Part shown: positions 59,101 to 64,000 of the stretch, piece after piece
Layout: each line of letters starts with the position of its first letter
Numbering within the stretch: position 1 is the stretch's first letter
DNA from: Adineta steineri
Lineage: Eukaryota; Rotifera; Eurotatoria; Adinetida; Adinetidae
Direction: 5' to 3'
Assembly (NCBI GenBank): GCA_905250115.1
Contig: CAJNOI010000157.1
Coordinates: forward strand, 150,577 to 214,576
Length of the DNA: 64,000 nt
The notes under the pieces: model-generated
Told to the model about the DNA's origin: nothing
What the model saw: the letters and a program-made list of their open reading frames with translations, nothing else
Database searches by the model: none
Made by a program: the position numbers and the translations under genes

Positions 59101-60222
59101 TAATAGCTTTTGTAGTATGATGTTGAGACATTGGTGATGTAGATAAACGACTTTCTACTGGAATATTAAAAGATTTTTTTTCAGATAGAATTTTGATATG
59201 ATCGATTAATGTTGTAATGTACGTAGCAATAACATTTGTAACGTTTTTCGGGAGTAAGAATTCTTCACGTAATTGTAGTATAAATAAAACATACGATTTT
59301 TTTATATCTTTTATTGAACCAATGTTTTCTTCATTACTAAGATTTATATCAAAATCTGATGTATTATTATATGAATAATCGTTTGATAACATTGCTTCTA
59401 GAATATCAGTAACAGAACCTAATGGATTGTTATCATAAGTATTGAATGAATCAGTTTCATTGATAAAATTCGTATCTTCCTTTTGTTGATCATTAATTGA
59501 AAATGTATTGCTGATTTCTTCTATCGAATGTAATTCAGTTAAATGTTTTCGGTATATGTGTGATTTGTATGCTGAATATGTTCGATATAAAACACCGCAT
59601 GTGCTATGCAAATCACATGTCATTTCAAATTTTGATTCATTCTGATGATACAGCGTAATGTGTCGAAACATTTTTGCAAAACTTGTGAGCTCTCGATTCG
59701 TCGAGCAAAGTGAACATATATAAGACGACATCTGATTTCAATATTTTTTCCAATAGATCAAGATAAAAAGAATTATAAAGTTTATGTGTAGTTTAATGAA
59801 TATATGCGGTAATTTTAGTTTAGATTTTTAATGTATGATTGATTACGGAATACGATGAATAAATAAACAAGCAACAGTAAAGTAATATAAATCAATAAAT
59901 TAAAACGCAACGAACTATTCAATTCTAGGATATCGCATAAACGTATACATCTATTTTAGTAGGAAAAAAAGCGTAAGAGAAGAACTAAACTAGAAAATAC
60001 AAGAATATGTTCAGTTATGTTTTTTTTACATAGCGATGATTTCTACTTTATATTACGAAATACGCGATAGAACTTAAATATTAAAAAAAGATTCAACTAT
60101 AAGAAACAGCATGCACTCTTCGAATAAATGACAATAAACTGACCTTCCATTCGAGATAAAATTCCATCATCGTCGAGAAAAGTTTTACACCAACCAATAA
60201 CCTGTTCACAAGACCAATTCAT
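53161..60222 (-). CDS. SAM-domain protein (SAMD3-like), 8 exons, with a nested gene in intron 1
   Basis: Exons on the minus strand: 60222-60144, 55958-55463, 54787-54706, 54656-54492, 54444-54244, 54185-54077, 54026-53950 and 53649-53161; they total 1698 nt, 565 residues plus stop, all phases matching. The SAM domain is split between exons 1 (MNWSCEQVIGWCKTFLDDDG) and 2 (EYEIDGPTLKIMNN through IPKFKQQL). A low-complexity Asn/Ser/Phe repeat follows (DQFNNST units), then the YSNRQILIDAISYDLIENY block, a basic WKDALQTKLKRKR block, and a C-terminal beta-rich domain (SPYPMLVCINNVIHIYVD). This order is that of SAMD3-like proteins of fish and invertebrates, of unknown function. Intron 1 is 4.2 kb and holds a complete same-strand gene; intron 2 holds a MITE. 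Confidence 0.82.
54871..55027. mobile_element. Short hairpin MITE in intron 2 of the SAM gene
   Basis: The 157-bp element is mostly two inverted arms: GGTTATACTGTCATTGAG to the left and, complemented, GTTATAGTGTCATTGAG to the right. The arm match continues through a CTTTCTCTTCTC stretch to a short TA-rich loop. ACTAAT lies directly outside both ends (54865-54870 and 55028-55033), a likely 6-bp target duplication. Confidence 0.8.
56484..56861 (-). other. In-frame continuation of the nested gene after a TAA stop
   Basis: Directly after the TAA comes ATG and 125 codons in the same frame. The block reads like the C-terminal beta domain that members of this family carry (AVYVINLRDDSEQPIFAQIVFII, WWLLVDLLNT, LDIYHLKNSSFVS). 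Either a point mutation created a premature stop in a longer, 857-residue protein, or the tail is made by readthrough or separate initiation. Confidence 0.6.
56862..59731 (-). CDS. C2H2 zinc-finger transposase-like protein nested in SAM gene intron
   Basis: Three exons (59731-58598, 58332-57861, 57451-56862) give 731 residues. The N-terminus holds two Cys/His fingers (YICSLCSTNRELTSFAKMFRH, CDLHSTCGVLYRTYSAYKSH). A central region ends exon 1 with RSKLDFIQLVAICES. Exon 2 has VVGDNLAANWLGGF, a CCFNTGYFCRRC zinc ribbon and DCMHDFLEG. Exon 3 has GPATRYWCMRYEASHAYFKKL. This arrangement matches a widespread, high-copy animal family that looks transposon-derived; I cannot name its superfamily with certainty. 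The frame ends at TAA 56864-56862 but continues open in the same frame for 125 more codons. No terminal inverted repeats were identified within the intron. Confidence 0.72.
57678..57812. repeat. Short tandem repeat in an intron of the nested gene
   Basis: About five units of roughly 27 bp based on TTCAGTTATAAAATCAGTCGATA, with some CCAGTCGATAGAAAATT variants, fill the right part of the intron 57452-57860. Confidence 0.7.
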
Positions 60223-62004
60223 AACTTGACGATTATAAATTACCTAAAATTCTGAAATAAACTTTTACAATTGTATATAATTATAGGCAGATAGCATTTC
60301 TAGTTAATCTCGACACCTTATATAGCTGCATATATACAAAGAAAACGAGGCACTTTTTTTGAATTAGTATTCACATATAAAGATGATTTCTGATAATGAT
60401 ATCATGCGAATATACACGAACAATGACCGATGCCTGGTACGTCCTAACAAAAACAAATCTTTTCGCGTGAAAATATATCATATGATATAAATAAGTAACA
60501 ACAGAAAAGAAAAAAGTACTGAGAATATACGGTTGATTAGAAGAACGCATCAAATAACGCCACATATGCAAAAGATGTACCTCATAGCCTAACGACTAGA
60601 AAGAAAACGAAATGTAATGAATTATTTAATACAAATATATACATGACCTGCATGTAGTATAACTTTCTTCTTTTATATGCTTAGATAGATACATCCCATC
60701 AAAAACTTATTTTTCCAGACTCTTTCAGATTTAAACTGTCGTACAAATAGTTTCATCAAGGTTCTCAAAATGATTATTCAACTATATCATTATCCACAGT
60801 TGTATAACGTGAAATTGACTATTTTGTATAAGTTAAGATAATTTCTAAGGCTTTTCTAGAACAACTTACATTTGTAAAATAAGTTAGCAAGAATAAAGTT
60901 GACGATATTATACATATATCTATAGTATCATAAGTATTTTTAAAAATTTTCTTTTTTTAATTTTCGAAATGATTTTTATTGATATTAATAAAATAAAAAA
61001 AATAGAATAATAATAGACAAAATAAATATGTAACTAAATGAATAAAAAGGGAAACAGACGACAAATTGATATAAGAAAAAAATTTATGTGTGAACTTACG
61101 AATTGTTTTTTCAAGCATTTTTTGTTGAGCAGATTTAATTAATCATAGTTACAAAAAATTTCAGTAACAAAAACCAGCTATACTAGAAATCAAAAAATAA
61201 AATTATAAGAGCATGAAAAACAAAATAGTTCAATATTGCAGAAACAACGAGTTTGAACATAAATTTATTTTTGGTAATATTTTCCACTTTTTAGCTAGTA
61301 TCTAATTTTTGATGTTGGATTATCAATGCGTTTTTAATTCTTTAAGCTATTATACATCTTTCTTTAATAATACATAATCACATAGTCTTTTACAATTTTA
61401 ATGCATTCTAATGTGTGTTTTGTCACATCATTAGCGAGACTGTTAAGTAACTAAATACAGTTTGATTCACTTTAATGCATTCTAATTCAGTTTAATGCAA
61501 TTTAATGCAGTTTCACGCATACCAATGTACTTTAATGTAATGTAATGAAAATTGTTAGTATAAAGCTATTATTTTGTAGAAAGTAGAAACTTGTAGTAGT
61601 AATTTTGATGCATAGATTATTTAAATGTATTTTCTTTTAAAAACGACCGATACAGCAATGAAAAATTAGGGCAGAAATGAACGATTTTTTTGTAAATAAT
61701 TTGAGTAGAACAGAAATTTCTTTTTGAAGATAAAAAGAATTAGAAAAATATTAGTGTAGAATTATATGTTCAGCGATTAGAACAGGTATCTTCATGTTTA
61801 TCAAGCAATCCAACAAGAATAGAATTGATAGTAATAATAAATAAATAAATAAATAAATATATATGTATATATTTAGTTACATTTAGATTATATATCAATC
61901 ATTTCTACCGTATATTATGAAATACGCGATACAACTTAATTACTTAGAGCTGGATTCAATTTTTAAAAAGCATTCATTTTTCTAATAAATAACAATAGAC
62001 TAAC

Positions 62005-62083
62005 CTTCAATTCGAGATAAAATTTCATCGTCGTTGAAAAATGTTTTATACCAACGAACAATCTGTTCGCAAGATCAGTTCAT
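62005..62083 (-). pseudogene. Degenerate duplicate of SAM-gene exon 1
   Basis: Same length (79 nt), same start and donor position as exon 1 at 60144-60222, with about 80% identity by eye. The Trp codon at residue 3 is TGA here (MN-stop-SCEQ), and the donor is GTTAGT. Flanks also match (around 60040-60250 against 61904-62115), so the duplication covers about 210 bp. Confidence 0.8.
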
Positions 62084-62554
62084 AATTTGACGATTGTAAA
62101 TTATCTAAAATTCTAAAAACAAATATTCTTACAACTGTATATGAGAAATATCATTGTTAGAATAATAAAAGAGAAACAATTCTACAAAAAACAATATCAT
62201 TGACGTTTTTCTTCTGGTTAATGGTCAGTTGCTACTATTTACTTTGTCGAATAGTAGAACATTTAAATAGATGGTGATAGTAACTCGGTATATATTCAGA
62301 ATAATTACAGAAGATCCGTCAACAGTAATTCTACAAACAATTCGAGATAAAGAAAAGCTTTTGATTGAAATCATGTTATTCTTATTTATCACAGCTCTCT
62401 GTTCATGATAGTTGTGAGTTCTAAATCTGATATATCTTGATGCATTCATAACTATTTGTCAGTTTCGTTTGCAACCTTATCTAATAACGAATGAACATTG
62501 CATCAAGTATGATAAACGATTTATACCGAATACACTAAATAATATATTTATGAC

Positions 62555-63240
62555 TGTAGAGTAATGAACCTTTACAACGAGAGTGTACAATAATCAACTT
62601 TTACATGTCGAATAATCAACCTTTATATATACGATAATAAACCCTTGTACATGAAAAAGTAGTATGATCAATTGATATTTGTACAATAATAAATCCTTTC
62701 AAGGAAAATATACAATGATCCACTTTTGCATGTAGAATAATCAACGCTTTTCGATGAAGTGATAGAATAATCAACTCTTATGGGTAGCATAATAAACCTT
62801 TGCACATAAAAAAGTAGTACGATCAATTCATATCCGTATAATGATAAATCTTTTCAATAAAAGTATACAATAATAAACCCTTTCAACGACGTGTGCAATA
62901 ATCAACTTCTGCGTGGAAAATAATCAACCCTTGTTCGTAGAGTGCCAAGCTGATTATTCAAAAGATAGTAAATCCTTTCTAAGAAAAGAGAGTGATGTAC
63001 CCATCCAAGCTAAATGTAGTATAATATTCCCAAATAAGGATAATAAAATACCCTTATGTTGAACACGTATAATAATCAACTCATATTGGTTGCACCATCT
63101 ACTCTTACCTTCATAATAAACCCTCAAATAATCATTATATACCGTTTGAGCTTTTATAAACGCTAAGTCTGATAAATGCTTTGAATATTAAACCCTTGAA
63201 GGGTTGATTACACCAGCATGAACCCTCGAACGGTTTATTG
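62555..63240. repeat. Degenerate interspersed repeat of AATAATCAACCCTTT-type units
   Basis: Roughly 20 copies of AATAATCAAC or AATAATAAACC followed by CTTT appear at 25-40-bp steps. A higher-order unit is visible: AAAAAGTAGTA-GATCAATT recurs at about 62654 and 62808, near 155 bp apart. The complementary motif GGGTTGATTA occurs once near 63199. Confidence 0.65.
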
Positions 63241-63382
63241 ACAAAATTTTTAAGTGCAAGGATAGATTACTATGCCGATTTTTTTTATAGTGTAGGCAAA
63301 CACGAAAAGCAATATAGTAGTATACCAATAAATATTCAAATTTTTTCTGTCCATAATTTATGTTTAGATTCTTTTATTGATC

Positions 63383-64000
63383 ATGGCGCGTGGAAAAGCT
63401 ACGATGAAGAAAACGAGTGAAAGAAAAGAAAATGAAAATCCATGTGGTTCAAATGTTAACAGCAATGATGTTGATACAACAAGTATAATATTATGTGAAT
63501 CTATATTTAGTTTGTAGATGATTTATTAATTTAGATAATTTAACTAAAGTTGGTAAAAAAAGATTTATTGATTGTCTGTATTCGAATTGTACTGATATTG
63601 ATAAGGATATTGAAATATCCGATTTGAAAAAGAAATGTTTTGGTCTTGAACAACGTTTGGAGATTGTGGAAAAAAATTGTTCGTGTAAGTGTATAAGTTG
63701 AAATTTCATTAATTTTTTTATGTTTTTTAGTTATTTTACAACATATGACAAATTTTCAAGACTTATTCAATGATGTGTTACAAAATTCTAATAATGAAAA
63801 TGATATTATTATGTTGCCGAACAATGCTATAGTGACAACTAATAATGATAATGTTATTAGTTTAACTGAAAATATTGTTCCAACAAACAATACTGATCTT
63901 TATATAACGAATAATAGTGTTAATCTAATGAATAATGCTAAAGCTATTGGTTCAAATGAAAATATTGTTTCTACGAACAATACTGATCTTATTACAGCGA
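63383..64000 (+). CDS. Start of an unrecognised gene, 3' end beyond window
   Basis: Three exons: 63383-63482, 63535-63684 and 63731 to the window edge. The first intron is 52 nt with a GTATAA donor, the second 46 nt with GTAAGT; phases match. The protein starts basic and Lys-rich (MARGKATMKKTSERKE), then has a possible coiled coil (DLKKKCFGLEQRLEIVEKNC), and continues with an Asn/Thr-rich region with repeated ENIV-TNNTDL units. Nothing identifies a family. The short coiled coil and low-complexity tail could belong to a DNA-binding or structural protein. Confidence 0.5.

Larger units (their letters stand above)
60223..63382. other. Repeat-rich region upstream of the SAM gene
   Basis: Contains the decayed SAM exon copy (62005-62083) within a duplicated segment, TTTAATGCA-type short repeats (about 61395-61550), a short AAAT run (61838-61858), and the AATAATCAACC repeat field (62555-63240). 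No complete gene was seen. Confidence 0.5.

Noticed and set aside
63510..63534. 25-nt intron in the last gene
   Set aside because: A GTATAA donor at 63483 gives a normal 52-nt intron with the same acceptor and correct phase.
1..64000. tRNA, rRNA, CRISPR arrays or bacterial-type operons
   Set aside because: No tRNA arm pattern, rRNA stretch or regularly spaced short direct repeats with unique spacers was seen; the intron density is eukaryotic.

Overview
The window looks like nuclear DNA of a bdelloid rotifer (class level; genus not determined). It is AT-rich, with compact genes and many short introns (mostly 50-65 nt, GT...AG). Several gene types are ones I associate with bdelloid genomes: ADP-ribosyltransferase fused to TPR or FG-GAP repeats, FG-GAP/NHL/MAM proteins, FLYWCH-MULE genes, F-box/LRR families and divergent rhodopsin-type GPCRs. 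There are also dispersed TGTGGG-type motifs, the hexamer reported for bdelloid telomeres. The assembly has three gaps (12814-12913, 39386-39395, 49600-49699).

Layout. 1-1.6 kb: cholinesterase-like carboxylesterase (minus, 3' end off the window). 1.6-4.8 kb: no gene seen. 4.8-7.4 kb: a SWIB/DEK_C protein and a ZIP7-type zinc transporter (plus). 7.8-8.2 kb: a fold-back hAT-type MITE with an exact 8-bp target duplication, then an LRR pseudogene. 10.2-12.5 kb: two AIG1/GIMAP-like GTPases (minus). 12.9-14.1 kb: the C-terminal part of an ART-TPR gene whose start is lost in a gap. 14.8-15.8 kb: a seven-exon deoxynucleoside kinase. 16.9-18.5 kb: a decayed polycystin-1-like fragment. 19.4-23.8 kb: a five-exon gene for an ADP-ribosyltransferase + transmembrane helix + 14 FG-GAP repeats. 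24.3-29.2 kb: two GPCRs separated by a 91-bp tandem repeat. 29.6-30.5 kb: a sirtuin pseudogene. 31.5-32.0 kb: an AT-rich MITE. 32.7-39.9 kb: a 25-exon type I membrane protein with about ten MAM domains. 40.2-41.0 kb: a dead Tc1 element. 41.2-47.5 kb: an LRR protein, an F-box/LRR protein and fragments of its relatives. 48-49.5 kb: an NHL-repeat gene. 50.6-53.1 kb: a FLYWCH-MULE gene between inverted arrays of a GTCGAAA-type motif. 53.2-60.2 kb: a SAM-domain (SAMD3-like) gene whose first intron holds a complete same-strand zinc-finger transposase-like gene. 60.2-63.4 kb: repeats, including a decayed duplicate of the SAM gene's first exon. 63.4 kb to the end: the start of an unrecognised gene.

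Most genes look like independent single-copy or family genes, not a pathway. Two themes recur. The first is signalling or immune-like families (two AIG1 GTPases, two ART genes, LRR, MAM, NHL, FG-GAP). The second is many small inverted-repeat elements, the most striking being at least ten 50-90-bp hairpins with telomere-like arms in introns and intergenic DNA. Exon joins were made by eye from splice sites and reading frame; the main models all close to a multiple of three.
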